A stretch of DNA of 64,000 nucleotides from Babylonia areolata (GCF_041734735.1 NC_134896.1:36830039-36894038), one strand, 5' to 3'; positions 11,952 to 23,552 are shown, counted from the first letter of the stretch. Made by a program: numbers and translations. The notes: a model not told the origin generated them from the sequence alone.

Positions 11952-14206
11952 AGTTTAATCAGTTGATTCTTATTCAAATACATTTAAGTTTCAAATACAT
12001 TCAAATATTCACTTTTGGGCATAATTCTTCTTTTCTTTTTTTTCATACAGTTTAAACTTAACATCATCCTTTGAACTTGTTTGAAACAACTGTGAATATA
12101 ACTGACAACCATGCATTTAGCTATCACTCTTCCTTTCTCATGGACTGAAACAAATCTTGCTGTGCAAGAATTACTGAGAATGCAGAAATCAATTAACATA
12201 CATTTACAAAACCAAAAGAAAAACACTTCCTTTCTGGAATAATCAAATCACAGAGTAAATTACCAAACTGCACACACTGCCAAACTCAGGCTGTGGTCCA
12301 AATCTAAACTCTTTTCTCATTTTCAGTAAGATTTCATCACTACATCACAATTTGGCTTCAAGCAAGCAAACCCCAACATCTGACTTCTACTTTCCTGTGT
12401 GCCAGTTCAGGATGAATTCTCCTTGATGATCACAAGCAGTACAAAAACACAAACACAAAGGGTCTCACCAACACTGAGTTGCAAACAAACAAAAAAAACC
12501 AACACATACACACTTAGACAGACATGTAACATTTTACAAGCATGACCGTTTTGTTTATTTACCCTGCCATGTAGGCAGCCATACTCCGTTTTTGGGGGTG
12601 TGCATGCTGGGTATGTTCTTGTTTCCATAACCCACCGAATGCTGACATGGATCACAGGATCTTTAATGTGGGTATTTGATCTTCTGCGTGCATATACACA
12701 TGAAGGGGGTTCAGACACTAGCAGATCTGCACATATCTTGACCTGGGAGATCAGAAAAATCTCCGCCCTTTACCCACCAGGCGCCGTCACCGAGGTTCAA
12801 ACCGGGGACCCTCAAATATTCAGAATGAATCCGCTGAGCAAAACGAGCAAGGGCATAATCATATTCAAAACACACCATCTTACACCCTCTGACATGTCTA
12901 CAATCAGATGAGTCAGCATTCCATACAACAAAGAATAGTCTAGGATACTCACCAGTGTCCCTCTTTGCCACACCGGTAACAACCTTCTCTGTCACCCATA
13001 CCAGGCCTCTGTCGAACTTTGCTGTGAGAAATCTGTAAAAAATAAAAATAAAATAACAATAATAATAAAAATAATACTGAAACTAAACATAATGGTTGGC
13101 TAAAATATATCCCAATGTTCATAACCCTTTCTCAGGTGAATGTCACTGTGGACAACAAATATAACTCAACACACATTACCCTTTTACAGAGGTCCTGAAC
13201 ATAAAACTGTGAACTATGGTGTGCCTTGCACACAAAACACAGAGTAACGATATTATATAACCATTTCAAACAGATCAGCAGCCTTCAAACTTTACAGAAC
13301 ACAAAGGAAACATTTTCCTAAAATTATGTTTGATTTAACACACTTATCGTGACCCACCGATACAGACTTCAGCAGGGGTATGATTTCTGTCTTGTACGAA
13401 AGCACTACTCCACCCCAGCAAGAGAAATCAAAAGTACTTGCAGCTAGTAGCCTTCCTCAGCATATTAACTCCCTTCTGTTTACCTATGCAGTTGTAATCC
13501 TATTCAGGGCTGGGTTGCATCATAAGTGATCTTTGTAGCACAAATTTTGGTCAGCTTTAAGAATGTTGTATGCTTATTCCAGAGAATGGATAATAAGCAA
13601 ACTTATTGGTATCAGTATCAGTATCAGTATCAGTAGCTCAAGGAGGCGTCACTTCATTCGGTCAAATCCATATACGCTACACCACATCTGCCAAGCAGAT
13701 GCCTGACCAGCAGCGTAACCCAACGCGCTTAGTCAGGCCTTGAGAAAATAAATAAATAAATAAAATAAAATAACAAAAAAGAAAAAAATATATAAAAAAA
13801 AGAAATAAATAAAATAAATAAAAAATAATTGATAAATACATAAAAATACTACTTCTAATAATAATAATATCTATAAGGCGCAAAATCTTGATGAAGTCAA
13901 CTCTAAGCGCGCGCGAGCGCACACACACACACACACACTCACACACACAAAAGACTACAATGATGATAAATAAGCAAATAAATGTAAAACATGCAGATAC
14001 ACGTTCACACGTTCGCTCAATGTAAGTAACCCTGTCCTGTTTCCTGAACTTAAGGAGGAGGACTTGCACAGAAGCTGACCTCCACTCTCAGTGTGTTGCC
14101 ATTGTAGCTGGAACCGTTCAGTGCATCCGCTGCAGCCCTGGCTTCATCTGGTTTCTCATAGTGCTGAAACAGTGAAGCCAAATAGGTCTTCATGCTGTTG
14201 ATGACA

Positions 14207-14260
<54 letters not shown>

Positions 14261-14426
14261 GTGTGTCCCCATGAATCTAAGTGTAGGATATCCAGGGGCA
14301 GATTTTGACTACTGCCTGGCAAATTTCAAGATTTTCTTTCTTTCTTTCGCAAATTTCCCAGTGCTTAGTCAGTTTTGGAGCAATTCATTATGTCTTTATA
14401 TATATATCTTTCTATTTGCTTAAATG

Positions 14427-14490
<64 letters not shown>

Positions 14491-17400
14491 TTGTTGTTGT
14501 AAGGGCTGTTATTTGTTAAACTTAGCAGTATGAACTTTAGTCAAATAACAAAATAAGCAAATATCTCTTGAAGATCTTCTTCTTCTCCTCCTGCAATAGA
14601 AACACATGCATGAACACATGCAAGTCCACTCATGCACATGTGCAAGCACACCCCATCAATTCATACTAAATACTCAAGTACAGGTATCTAAGCACACACA
14701 TCCCTGTCAGTGAGTGTCTTCATTCTAACCAGGTCAATCATCACCAGACCCATTTCAAACTATAATGAACTAGGTTACGAAATACTTACAGCAAAGACAC
14801 ATTTGCTTCTTTTTTTTTTTAATTCTTCTTTTTTTTTTTTTAAATCAAAACATGATGAACTAGGTAAAAAAAAATTATAATAATAATAATAATAATGCTT
14901 ACAGCAAAACCATAGTTGCTGACAATGTCAAATTCAACAACATTGCCAAACTTTTCAAACTTGGTCAGCAGCTCATCCCTTTTGCAGTAGTCTGGAAGAT
15001 TCCCAATGAACAGCTTGGTATTAACTTTCTGCAACACAAGACAGTTAAAATGAACATTTCAAACGGCTAATACACGCTCACTTTGTTTTGAGTGCACATG
15101 TGAATTATGAAAAAAGAAAGAGTTACATAACAAATCTATCAAATATGATGTCATTGTCCCTTCAGTTGTTGTTTTGTTTTGTTTTTGTTTTTTTTTGTTT
15201 GTTTGTTTTTTTTCCTTCTAACTATATAAGGAGTGGTAGTCTACTTAAAATCCAACAAAGCTGGCAATGCTGCATTTTCATTTGCTGCTCAGGTTATGCA
15301 GTGTGACAAATATAAATACAACCATCATCGTCATATGTATTTATCATGGAAATTATGAAATGATAAATGAAGGTTTAAAGACACTACAGTACAAAGGGCA
15401 AAAACCAACCGAACAAAGATGTGTGATTAATAACGTGGCATGACAGTTTGAAATACTCTTATATGCATTGGGTAAGTCGAGGCTGTATAGGGGGGTGAAT
15501 ATACACATGTTAGTGACTGACCTAATCAGTGAAAGTTTGTTAATTCATACATTATATATCATTAAAGCTTCTCTTAAATGTTTTTATCCACCAAATTTGT
15601 CAAGAACATGATATTCATCTTCTAAAAAATCCATAAGGTTTACATAATCTTGCATATTTTCCTGTACCTGTTTGTCTGCCTCTGCATATACATGGAGATC
15701 ATGTGCATTTACCCAAAGTTTGCGCACAGCTATTCTGTGCTCAGTTTTTCTTCAGTGGTTCAGATACAGCTCCTGCCTATTTAATATTCTTCAGCAAAAT
15801 AGTTGCAGAACGGTAGCATTGATTATGTTCATGTACAAGTGTACCTTGGAAAGAGTGATGGGGGGGTGGGGGGGGGGGGCGCCTGGGGGGGGGGGATTGA
15901 AGGGAAGGGGATGAGGGTGTAGAAGAGAAGAAAAATTCTTTATGTGTGTGCAGTTTGAATGAAAGAACAAAGGAAGAGGAGTGGTGTGCCACATATTTTG
16001 ATTTTAGCAAAGTATTCTGTATAATAATAGATACCTCAATCAAGATTTGTACTGGTCCCATTTTCATCCATTAGATTGCTACTGCATGTATAATTTCTAC
16101 ATTGCTTCATTCTCTCTTGTTTAACTATTTTTTTCATTTTCTCTTGTTTTACCTATAAATAAATAAATAAATAAATAGACAAAAAATAAATAAACAGATA
16201 AATAAGTGATTCAGCAATTCAAAATCAGATTGCACCTAATTTCAGAACCAAACTTTGGTCTCATTTTCAGAGTCTTGTAATTGTATTGTATTGTATTGTA
16301 TTGTATTGTATTGCATGGTATTGTATTGAATTGTTTTGTGCTGTATTGTATCGTACAATATTGTATTGTATTCATCATATTACTGTTTTGCCACAACATA
16401 TTTCTATGTGTGAAATTCAGGCTGCTCTCCCCACGGGAGAGGGTGTGTCACCATAGTGCAGCACCACCTTTTCTTCTTCTTTTTTTTTTCTATCCACTAT
16501 CAAATTTGATTTTTTTTTTTCCTACAGAATTTTGCCAGGTACAACTCTTTTGTTACTGCAGGTTCTTTTAAATGCACCAAGTGCATGCTGCACTCTGAAC
16601 CGTAGATCATCAAACATGTGTGTGTGTGTGTGTGCAGTGCGTGCATGTGTGAGTATGCACAAGTTTTTAAATTGATATGCACTTGTATGTATCTTATTTC
16701 TACTGTATGTGTGTTTGTGTATGATTTTCAATTTATGTTCATATATTGTTATGTTCTATCCCCCACCCCACCCCCACCCCCAATATTCCTTGTGACCCCA
16801 GTACACTTGGTAATAAAGACATATTCTATTCTATTCTATTCTATTCTATTCTATCATATCACCTGAATGACTACCACTCAGTCCACCACTCAAGTCAGAG
16901 TCGAGTCAAGGTGGGAGTAAAAATCCTGATATATATATCATAACAGGACTTGTGCTTGTGGACAACTGCTTCCTAGTTGGGCGCATCACCTCTACACCAC
17001 CACTCCACTATCATCTGCAAAGTCTTGTGACTGTTTACTGGTTGAACTAAATGCTTTTTTTCAAAGCCCCTCACAGTCACAGGAGTTCCAATGATTTTAC
17101 TGTGTTAAGAAGCGCTATATAAATACTGTTATCATTATTATTATTATGATTATTAAGGGCACACACCAGTGTGTGATTTTTCACCTGGTAAGACCATGCT
17201 TTTATTGGGCAAATAATCATATCAAGGTGAAAGTGGGTTTGCTCCTACATACCTTTTATTTACATGTATACCTAGCTGAATTGGTAGCATAAGCAACACT
17301 GAGTTGAAGTTGTGTACCTTTTATACTTTACTCTCCTAGCTTGACTGTTCTTTCATTCCGGGGAAAAAGTAACTTGAAAGTCTTTGAAAGTATAGCATTA

Positions 17401-17768
17401 AGATTTGCTTTTAATGTGGTTTGCAGTCAACATCAACAGTTGAAAAAAAAAGGTTTCTGAGTGACAGCTTTTTCATGATGAGAAATCAGCGAAAGAACCT
17501 GTATTTTGAACTTCTAAATTCTGAGACTAAGTTTTGAAAGTGAAAGAATAAAATCAAATATGATAAAATATATGTCTAATATTAATTTATAGATTTATTA
17601 TTTATCTATTTCTATATGTGTAGAATTGCAAAAACCAAGAAAGATTAAGTTATAAATTTTCTTTGGTCCTTTAAAACAATCAATCAAATGCCTGATGACC
17701 ATGGTTAACCTAAAATCTTCTTTGCATCAGCTGTTAATTGAAATATTTCTATCATTTACAATGTTGAT

Positions 17769-17811
<43 letters not shown>

Positions 17812-17893
17812 TGTGTGTCTCAAAGCATTTCTGCCCTTGAAATTGATTTTCCTAAAAAATATAGGCTCTGGTTTGTATCTCAATTCTGATGCA

Positions 17894-17937
<44 letters not shown>

Positions 17938-18149
17938 CATGAACTGAAAAGTCAAGGGCCTGAATCCATGGGGTACTGTACGAAAGAAATAAAACTCAAG
18001 GAATAAAATCACCATCATTTTGCTCATTCAGTTTATCAAAAATAAGGATTTCTGTTCTCATGGTGTGTGCCTCTGTCATTTGAATCAGGCCAGTAATGCA
18101 AATATATGCATCTGTTTTATATACAGTGTGAAAAAAATTTGTGCTGCAT

Positions 18150-18192
<43 letters not shown>

Positions 18193-18398
18193 GTGTATGA
18201 ATCAGGCCACACTAATTTTATACAGTATACTTTTATACAGTATGTGAAAGAAGTGTGTGTGTGTATGTTTGTATGTTTGAGTGAGTATGCATGTTTGTTG
18301 TTGTTTTTGTGTGTTATGGTGTGTGGGGGTGTGAGTGTTGTTTCTTTGTTTTGCTGTTGTTGTTTGTTTTTTGTTTTCTTTGTTGTTGTTGTTTTTGC

Positions 18399-18444
<46 letters not shown>

Positions 18445-21400
18445 TTTGATTTCTTTCTTTTGATGTCACGATGCTGTGTCACTTAGGTTGCTGTGTTGTG
18501 TACTCTGTTGTACTGCACTGTACTCTGTGGGGGTGGGGGAGGTGAAGACTTGAATACATGAGTAATCTTGACAAATATAGTATATCATTTCTACATGAAA
18601 TGTGTTCCCATATCCTCCTAACTTGGGCCAATATATCATCCCAATGGATCTTTTTAAAATCAAACCAACCAAAAAGAAGAGCAGCTTGTTTTCTATCAAT
18701 CAATAGCTTGCGAAAATAAGTGTTGGTGTGTGTGAGTGTGAGTGTGTGTGTATGCGTGTGTGAGTGCGTGTGTGTCAAACTTGTGTGCAATTTCTACAGT
18801 TCAGTGGGTATATTTGAATAGCCAAAATAATCTTTAAAAATACAAATGTGCATCTGTGCTGGTGTGTGTCGATGTGTGGTGTGTGGTGGTCGTACATAGG
18901 CACATGTAAATATGCAGGAGTGCATACTGTGCGAATACAAATATGTAAAATTATAATGAGACATATGAATATGAAATTACACTTGGCCTAATGTGAGACC
19001 ATTTTGACAAGTTGCCACGATACATACATAAATATACATATCAAAATCAACAGGGCAGGGGGACGGTTGGGGGGCGGGGGTGGGGGGGTGGGTATTATTA
19101 ATTGAAACTGTTGAACACTCAACCCATATATATTCTTTTTTTAATTCTAAAAAGGTTTCAGTAAGCCTGATTGCATCACCTTTCACTGGCTACAATTACT
19201 CCCCATAAAGTCTAACATCATCCAAAGAGGTGGGGACAGTAAGCGGAGGATATTTTGGATACAGGAGAAAGCATCATGTGCTCAAAAACAAGACATTTTT
19301 ATCTCTCTGTTATCATTCTGTTGGGTGTGTGTGTGTGTGTGTGTGTGTGAGTGTTTTGCAGTATCATTCAAAACAAAATGGAGAAAAACAGTACACAGGC
19401 ATGCCTTTTGATGACATTCAGTATTTGCAGAAGAAAGATCGTTTTAACCGTTGTTGTTGTTTTGTTTTGTTTTTTTTGTTTTTGTTTTGTTTTGTTTTTT
19501 TGCTTTGTTTTGTGTGTGTGCCTGTGTGTGTGTGTGTTTTAAGTACTCTCAATCTGGAACAGATCAGATTTGATTAAGAATCCAGTTTTCCCCCAATTTT
19601 CTAGTACTTTTGTTAAATAATAAAATGTTATCAAGAACATGAAATAAGGTTCAAATTCATCTTAGTATTTTTACCTCTTTTTTTTTCTTTTTCTTTTTTT
19701 CTTTTTGAGCATACATAACCATATACAGGAACACCTTCTTTTCAAAACTATGTAGTGTTTTTTCCAGAAGGGCCTTGGAGAAAAAAAAAAGAGGTGACCT
19801 GGTTGTTTAATATTTATATTGTATGTTTCTTGAAATTTGATGCCTCATTACTCCCTACCCTCATATCAAAGTCTGAAAGACGTTATGGGTTGTATACTGT
19901 AGCACATTGCAACATATTTCTTCTGAGTGATATTCAGGCTGCTCTCCCCTGGTGACACTTTTTCTTTTCTTTTTTTTCTTTTTTTTTCTTCTTTTAACCA
20001 GCCAGTTCATATATACTTTTGCATATTCATCAAAGTAAATCTAAAAAATCAAACAGATTTTTTTTTTCCAGTGACTGCTCTTCTTACAATTGATATATTT
20101 ATCTATCAGCTCTAAGCACATGCAAGTACATGCTGTCTGCTCATACTGATTTCAGATCAATTGTTGTTGTAATATATGTAAATGCTGTCTCTCAGTTTAA
20201 CTACTCAGCCACTGCTCCACAGTGGGAACCTTCTGTTTAGGTTTAACTCCTTCCCTTCCAGAAGCCTTTGCTCATCATTACAACATTCATTATGGATTAA
20301 CTCTGCAGCCAGAAGAATAACCATGCTAATTTAATCAACATTAATCCAATCAACATTGCTTTCTCTGCAACTATCAATTTAGGCAGTTTTCGCTTTCACT
20401 GTCATAGTTTTGGCAGTTCAGTCCGCATTTATGAATGAAGTTTCATTTATGAATGAACACTCACTTGTGGTCGATAAGATGATCAAGGAGGAGATAAAAG
20501 TATTTACTATTTAGCCTTTAGATGACTCTGAAAGTATTATAACTAACCAGATGAGAGGGAATAAATTCAATAATGCATATTCTGTTGAGGCTTCTACTGA
20601 TAAAATACATAATGCATCTTTCAAGTTCAAACACCAAGATATGTATCACACACAGGTGTCACTTTTTTCTTTTTCTTTTTTCCTAAGAATCATCTCTCTC
20701 CTTGTACACTAGGAATAAATAATTATGGATAATTATTATTTATAACCAAATAGAAAGAAAATAATTCAATGTGATTTTTTAAGAACAATTTGCATATCAC
20801 AGCTTCTGCTGTCAAAGCTTTCCTTGGCAGCTGCAGAATATATTATCAATTTGTCCATTAAAAAAAAAACTCACAATAACTTTGAGGTAGCATTCTACTT
20901 CGGAATAATGGTTTCTGTGTTTGTTCAGAATTGTCTATTACAAAATTCTCAACCTTTCATCTATGTCCTTATAAATGAGGCAAAAGAAGCCCATCAAGAC
21001 CAGAGCAGCCAGTTGAAGGATTGTTCTCACTGGCATACTCTTTTTTTTCTTCCTAATTCTTCTTGTTTTGTAATTCTTCCTGGTAAGTGGTGGTGATGCG
21101 TGTTTTTGTGTTTGTGTGTGTGTGCGTATGTGTGTGCACGTGTATGTGTGTATGTGTATATTTGTGACGTTCATGTATGTACATATGTCATTGTATAAAT
21201 GTTTGTCACTGCTTGAGTGTGTGCACATTTATTTATGTTTGCATGTCCAGGATCTGTCAATTTTGCCTTCATAATCCAAGTTACATTTTCCCCACATTCA
21301 CAGCCTTCTCCATGCAGCCTTTACCTTGAGATTGGCACTCTACTGAGTTAACAAAACTCACAATCATGAACAGACTAAAGTGTAACTAGACTAAAGTGTA

Positions 21401-22160
21401 ACTAAGGTATTGTGAGTTGTGTTTCCCAGCTGAGAAAGGTATGTGAAGGCAAATCTCACACAACTTTTTTTTTTTTAAATCATGTACTTTCCAGTTTCTT
21501 AGATTTCAGTTTTAAATTCAAAATCATACAAATTGTTTCCCCAATGAGTGAAGCAGGCCCTCAGTCCTTTTCACACTTTTTATTTAAGCATTATGGTCTT
21601 ATTTATTAACAAAAAAATTTAAAAAATTCCCTCCCCCCTCCCATCCCACTTTTTATTCTGTCAATGTTTGACTTCTCAACCAGAATCTTCATGTGATGAA
21701 GGCGGTAGAGAAGGGAAAGAAGAAGAAGAACACATCTTCAAGACTTTCAGTCTGAATCCATCCCATTTGTACTCATTCCTGTAATCAGACATTTCCACGT
21801 TTCAGCACATCAATTATTTCCCCCTTTCACTCGGAAAACTCATCCGATCTGATCTATAACTCTGCTGACAGATCAAATCGCATAAATTTTGTGCAAATAG
21901 CGTAGACAACAAAACTGTATGAAAAGTAAAGGGATGCAAGGATATGTGTATTTCTTTCATTCTCTTTTTTTCTTTTTTTCCAATGTCCAATGAACATTCT
22001 ATCGTTCTAAACCGTCGTGTTGTGCCCGTTTGCCACGATCACCGTGATCGAACGACACCGGACACGCGCCCTTCCCCGTCGACACGACCATTGATTGACA
22101 GTTTGGAAACCTGCTAATGGATTCTATACAATCCTGAAATTAAGCACTCACGCCAGACAT
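7004..22160 (-). CDS. lark: Lark/RBM4-like RNA-binding protein, gene 1 (9 coding exons)
   Basis: Spliced model, 915 nt and 304 residues. Coding exons on the minus strand: 22152-22160, 14903-15028, 14080-14163, 12953-13032, 11832-11852, 10411-10713, 9417-9500, 8256-8297 and 7004-7169. Every junction is AG/GT and every phase matches. The protein has one RRM (about residues 8-73; RNP2 [11 protein letters not shown]1 NYGFAHYE), then a CCHC knuckle [14 protein letters not shown] (C91, C94, H99, C104), then an R/D/P/Y-rich region (107-235), then a Ser/Ala/Tyr-rich tail ending SRVPGPY. The family (Drosophila Lark, vertebrate RBM4) binds RNA in nucleus and cytoplasm and regulates splicing and translation. 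Known Lark/RBM4 proteins have two RRMs; only one is visible here, joined directly to the knuckle linker RPGMGD. The start exon is inferred from ATGTCTGGC before GTGAGT, with CpG-rich upstream sequence. A missed RRM exon in the large introns is not excluded. Gene 2 is a head-to-head paralogue. Confidence 0.85.
7600..7695 (+). mobile_element. SINE/LINE 3'-end remnant (AAAGCGCTTTGAG...(ATT)n)
   Basis: GCAAAGCGCTTTGAGCTCCC, then AGCACTCAATAAGTATCC and an ATT repeat. This matches the L2-type tail shared by many SINEs and LINEs. Related tails occur near 17105 and, reversed, near 46576. It lies in intron 8 of gene 1. Confidence 0.55.
8062..8172. repeat. (AT)n and (TC)n microsatellites
   Basis: Adjacent runs of TA/AT (about 8075-8097) and CT (8102-8155) in an intron of gene 1. 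Confidence 0.9.
8256..8297 (-). CDS. lark: Gene 1 exon 8
   Basis: 42 nt encoding [14 protein letters not shown] between acceptor CTGTTTCAG and donor GTATGT, in phase with exons 7 and 9. This starts the Ser/Ala/Tyr-rich tail. Confidence 0.75.
8390..8768 (+). mobile_element. Unclassified retroposon-like block with A tail
   Basis: A GC-richer block (from about TGGCTCACATGTGACAG to GATGATGGGGCAG) ends in a run of about 22 A. Composition differs sharply from the flanking AT-rich intron, and the A tail suggests a retroposed or SINE-like sequence. No A/B box or coding potential recognised. Confidence 0.45.
8951..9287 (+). mobile_element. tRNA-derived SINE (family A), 5' truncated
   Basis: It matches the full copy at 61484: a B-box relic (TTGAATCCCA), then CCTTGAGTGGTGGTCTGGAT, ATGAGACGATAAACAAAGGT, AAAAGGGTTGTCTCTGTTGA and the 3' part with CAGCCTGAATTTCATACAG, ending in an (ATACA)n-like tail. 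Old, with many substitutions. It lies in intron 7 of gene 1. Confidence 0.75.
9417..9500 (-). CDS. lark: Gene 1 exon 7
   Basis: 84 nt encoding [20 protein letters not shown] and YDDYIDRRR. The acceptor is a pyrimidine tract plus CAG; the donor is GTCAGT. Phase 2 is kept on both sides. Confidence 0.8.
10411..10713 (-). CDS. lark: Gene 1 exon 6, Asp-Pro-Tyr-rich low-complexity region
   Basis: 303 nt, phase 2 at both ends. It encodes a run of degenerate DPYY/DPYE/RDPY repeats with PPPP and RR elements, ending in an Ala/Ser stretch. It corresponds to the R/Y/P-rich tail of Lark/RBM4 proteins, likely disordered. Gene 2 exon 6 has the same character but is 237 nt and starts with an RGG-type segment. 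Confidence 0.85.
10979..11020. repeat. (TA)n microsatellite
   Basis: About 40 bp of pure TA/AT in intron 5 of gene 1. Confidence 0.95.
11734..11950. repeat. (GT)n and (CT)n runs around microexon 5
   Basis: (GT)n at about 11738-11769 lies just downstream (in gene sense) of microexon 5, and (CT)n at 11889-11949 lies just upstream of it. On the gene's strand the second is (AG)n. Such runs close to a 21-nt exon could affect its splicing. Confidence 0.85.
11832..11852 (-). CDS. lark: Gene 1 exon 5, 21-nt microexon ending the zinc knuckle
   Basis: Acceptor TTTTACAG and donor GTAAGT flank 21 nt encoding SKDCPRG in frame, which supplies the last knuckle Cys (C104). The 24-nt exon of gene 2 at 33917-33940 is the counterpart. 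It is too short to be seen as an ORF. Confidence 0.85.
12554..12856 (-). mobile_element. tRNA-derived SINE (family C)
   Basis: Read on the minus strand, it starts with a tRNA-like head with A box TTGCTCAGCGG and B box GGTTTGAACC. The body contains the TTAAAGATCCTGTGATCC core and continues to GGCTGCCTACATGGCAGGG at the 3' end. This is a molluscan SINE type. It sits in intron 4 of gene 1, about 100 bp downstream of the exon 4 donor. Confidence 0.75.
12953..13032 (-). CDS. lark: Gene 1 exon 4, linker and CCHC knuckle
   Basis: 80 nt. It encodes [10 protein letters not shown] and [10 protein letters not shown]. The linker GMGD and the knuckle are the most diagnostic Lark/RBM4 signatures in this gene. 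The donor is GTGAGT. The exon ends after TG of the Trp codon, so the knuckle is completed by exon 5. Confidence 0.9.
13303..13515 (+). repeat. Diverged copy of the 38.6 kb inverted-arm family
   Basis: ACAAAGGAAACATTTTCCTA, then CGTGACCCACCGATACAGAC and TTCAGCAGGGGTATGATTTC line up with the arm at 38.63 kb. More diverged than the copy at 4874. Confidence 0.6.
13608..14040 (-). mobile_element. tRNA-like SINE (family B) with (ACTGAT)n tail plus co-amplified flank
   Basis: On the minus strand: GGCCTGACTAAGCGCGTTGG, GTCAGGCATCTGCTTGGCAG, TGTAGCGTATATGGATTTG, GACGCCTCCTTGAGCTACTG, then (ATACTG)n. A box-like TGACTAAGCGCG; the B box is poor. The same core is at 26902. Similarity between the two loci resumes further left in SINE sense (AAATAAGCAAAT, TGTAAAACATG), so the repeat unit is longer than the SINE core (13608-13747). 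Intron 3 of gene 1. Confidence 0.75.
14080..14163 (-). CDS. lark: Gene 1 exon 3, C-terminal half of RRM
   Basis: 84 nt, phase 0. The acceptor is CACTGTTTCAG. The donor is the less usual GTCAGC, placed by homology with gene 2 (VE/GT). It encodes [17 protein letters not shown] and the last RRM strand (TLRVE). Confidence 0.85.
14206..14490. repeat. Two (GT)n microsatellites
   Basis: Runs at about 14208-14253 and 14428-14488, within 300 bp upstream (in gene sense) of exon 3 of gene 1. Confidence 0.9.
14903..15028 (-). CDS. lark: Gene 1 exon 2, N-terminal half of RRM
   Basis: 126 nt, phase 0 at both ends. The acceptor is CTTGTGTTGCAG and the donor GTAAGC. It encodes RNP2 (KLFIGNLP) and ends in NYGFA, the first half of RNP1. 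Gene 2 exon 2 has the same length and splits the RRM at the same place. Confidence 0.9.
16277..16611 (-). mobile_element. tRNA-derived SINE (family A), 5' truncated
   Basis: Minus-strand copy. The 3' (ATACA)n tail is at 16277-16375 (ATTGT repeats on plus). Body matches include GAAATTCAGGCTGCTCTCCC, CAGAATTTTGCCAGGTACAA and AAATGCACCAAGTGCATGCTG, ending where the tRNA head would start. Confidence 0.75.
16750..16860 (+). mobile_element. Retroposon 3' tail, (TTCTA)n
   Basis: CTTGGTAATAAAGACATATTC followed by eight or so ATTCT units. This is the form of a LINE or SINE 3' end; no body is recognisable upstream beyond a C-rich stretch. Confidence 0.4.
17090..17158 (+). mobile_element. SINE/LINE 3'-end remnant with (ATT)n tail
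   Basis: AAGCGCTATATAAATACTG then ATT repeats, the same tail class as at 7600. Confidence 0.5.
17772..17935. repeat. Inverted (GT)n / (CA)n pair
   Basis: (GT)n at about 17772-17819 and (CA)n at about 17895-17936, separated by 75 bp of unique sequence. Confidence 0.9.
18150..18442. repeat. (GT)n, (TTG)n and (GA)n low-complexity tract
   Basis: (GT)n at 18152-18189, GTT-rich 18295-18400 and (GA)n 18402-18442. Open frames across it are translation of simple repeats. Confidence 0.9.
19900..20150 (-). mobile_element. Degraded SINE (family A) copy
   Basis: GATATTCAGGCTGCTCTCCC near 19929 matches the 3' core of family A, with weaker similarity rightward (AGCACATGCAAGTACATGCTG near 20115). Boundaries uncertain. 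Confidence 0.45.
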
Positions 22161-22280
22161 TTCGACGCTACAGTTAATTGAAGATCTAGCACCAAAACGC
22201 AACCGCTCCGTTGGGTCCGTCGCCGCGTCTCTGTGAGGAAGTTGTGTTCTAGTCTTCTTGCCGGAAATTCGAGAAAGTTT
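22000..22280 (-). promoter_or_regulatory. CpG-rich promoter/5' UTR region of gene 1
   Basis: In an AT-rich neighbourhood this stretch has clustered CpG dinucleotides (CGTCG, CACGATCACCGTGATCG, ACGCGCCC, GTCGCCGCGTC) on both sides of the proposed ATG at 22160. This is typical of an unmethylated promoter of a broadly expressed invertebrate gene. The transcription start cannot be placed. Confidence 0.45.
22152..22160 (-). CDS. lark: Gene 1 coding exon 1 (M-S-G)
   Basis: ATG TCT GGC followed at once by a GTGAGT donor. It joins in phase 0 to exon 2 and gives [15 protein letters not shown], a natural RRM start. The sequence on the 5' side is CpG-rich. The exon is very short, so the choice rests on donor quality, phase and the analogous ATGGGG/GTAAGT exon of gene 2. 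Confidence 0.65.
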
Positions 22281-23521
22281 GGTTCAGACTCGGGCTCATC
22301 CACACAACATCTGCAGGTTTACTTCTTTTCTTTTTCTTCTTTTCTTTTCTTTTTCCTTTTTTTTTTCCAATGCGGAAACCCACCTTATGTTACGACAATG
22401 ATAAGGGGATGGGATATAGGGATTCTGAAACAAGCAGACGATGGTGAATCAACTCAAGTGTCAACAATATTTTTTTTTTTTTTAAGAAAGAAAGAAAAAT
22501 ATAGAAAAAAATAAAAGCCAACAATTGGAGGAGGAAAGACATGAAAAAAAAACCGGAAAAAAAAGAAAGGAAAAGAAAAACAAAACTAGAAATTAGATAT
22601 TCCCAACAGGATATTCACGAAAATTTTTCTATCAGTATATTTCATGCCCTGATTTCTCCGGTCTCCTCTGTAAGTCTTCAGAGACTGAAAAAAAATTCCC
22701 TACCCAGTCTTGACTTCGTCAGTTTCTTCTACTGTTCGGTTGTCAGTTGTTTTTAAATCAAGAGCGACGGAGACAGAGGCAAGACACTTTATATAAAACG
22801 AAAGAGACTGATTAGCTGAAGAACAAGTAAATAAAAGTAAAATGACTTCAGTATTATTCGGCGAATACACACACATGTAACCCCAATGCAGACAATCCCT
22901 TGCAACCGCATCCCACAGAAACGTGAGGCAGCAGGCTAGAGCACATTTCAGAAAATATAACCGGTTACTTATGTACTTCGCAGTTCATTTGTTTCAAACT
23001 CTCCCAACGTCCGAGTCGAACTCTCGACCGCTTGTCACCCTCAATTTTATAGAACAAAGCCCTCTCTTTCTCTTCTCATGCCCGTTGCAGCTGTCTTCAA
23101 GCAACTCCCAGTGTAAATCAACTCTTCTTCTTATTTCAATCTTCTAGATATTAGTGTCTATGTTTTACTTTAACGTCGTTTTAAGGTAATTAAGTGATGT
23201 TAGACGGTTTGTGTGTGTGTGTGTGTGTCAGCGTTCCCGGCCGTTTTTTGTAATAGAGCCTTATTAATTCAGAGCCAGAATATATAAATTCACAGTAGTA
23301 CTGTAGTACTAGTAGTTGCTGTAGTTATTGTTGCTTTTGCTGCTCCCGTTGTTGTTGTATAATTGTTATCACCGTACGCATCTAGTCCAGTTGTTTCGCT
23401 GGTCAGTAATTGAGTGGTACGTCGTGTTTAGTTGTCTTTGGTGTTTGTTCTTGTTTTTTCTTCTTCAATCTGTTTATTTACTTTTACTTTCTTTTAACAT
23501 CACTCTGTAAAGTGGCCCAGA

Positions 23522-23552
<31 letters not shown>

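Larger units (their letters stand above)
15041..22151 (-). other. Intron 1 of gene 1
   Basis: A 7.1-kb AT-rich intron with no convincing additional exon. It holds SINE copies (16277-16611 and about 19900-20150), a LINE/SINE tail with (TTCTA)n (16805-16858), an AAGCGC tail (17100-17155), CA/GT runs (17772-17935, 18150-18190, 19325-19350), an (AG)n run (18401-18442) and T-rich tracts. Confidence 0.6.
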
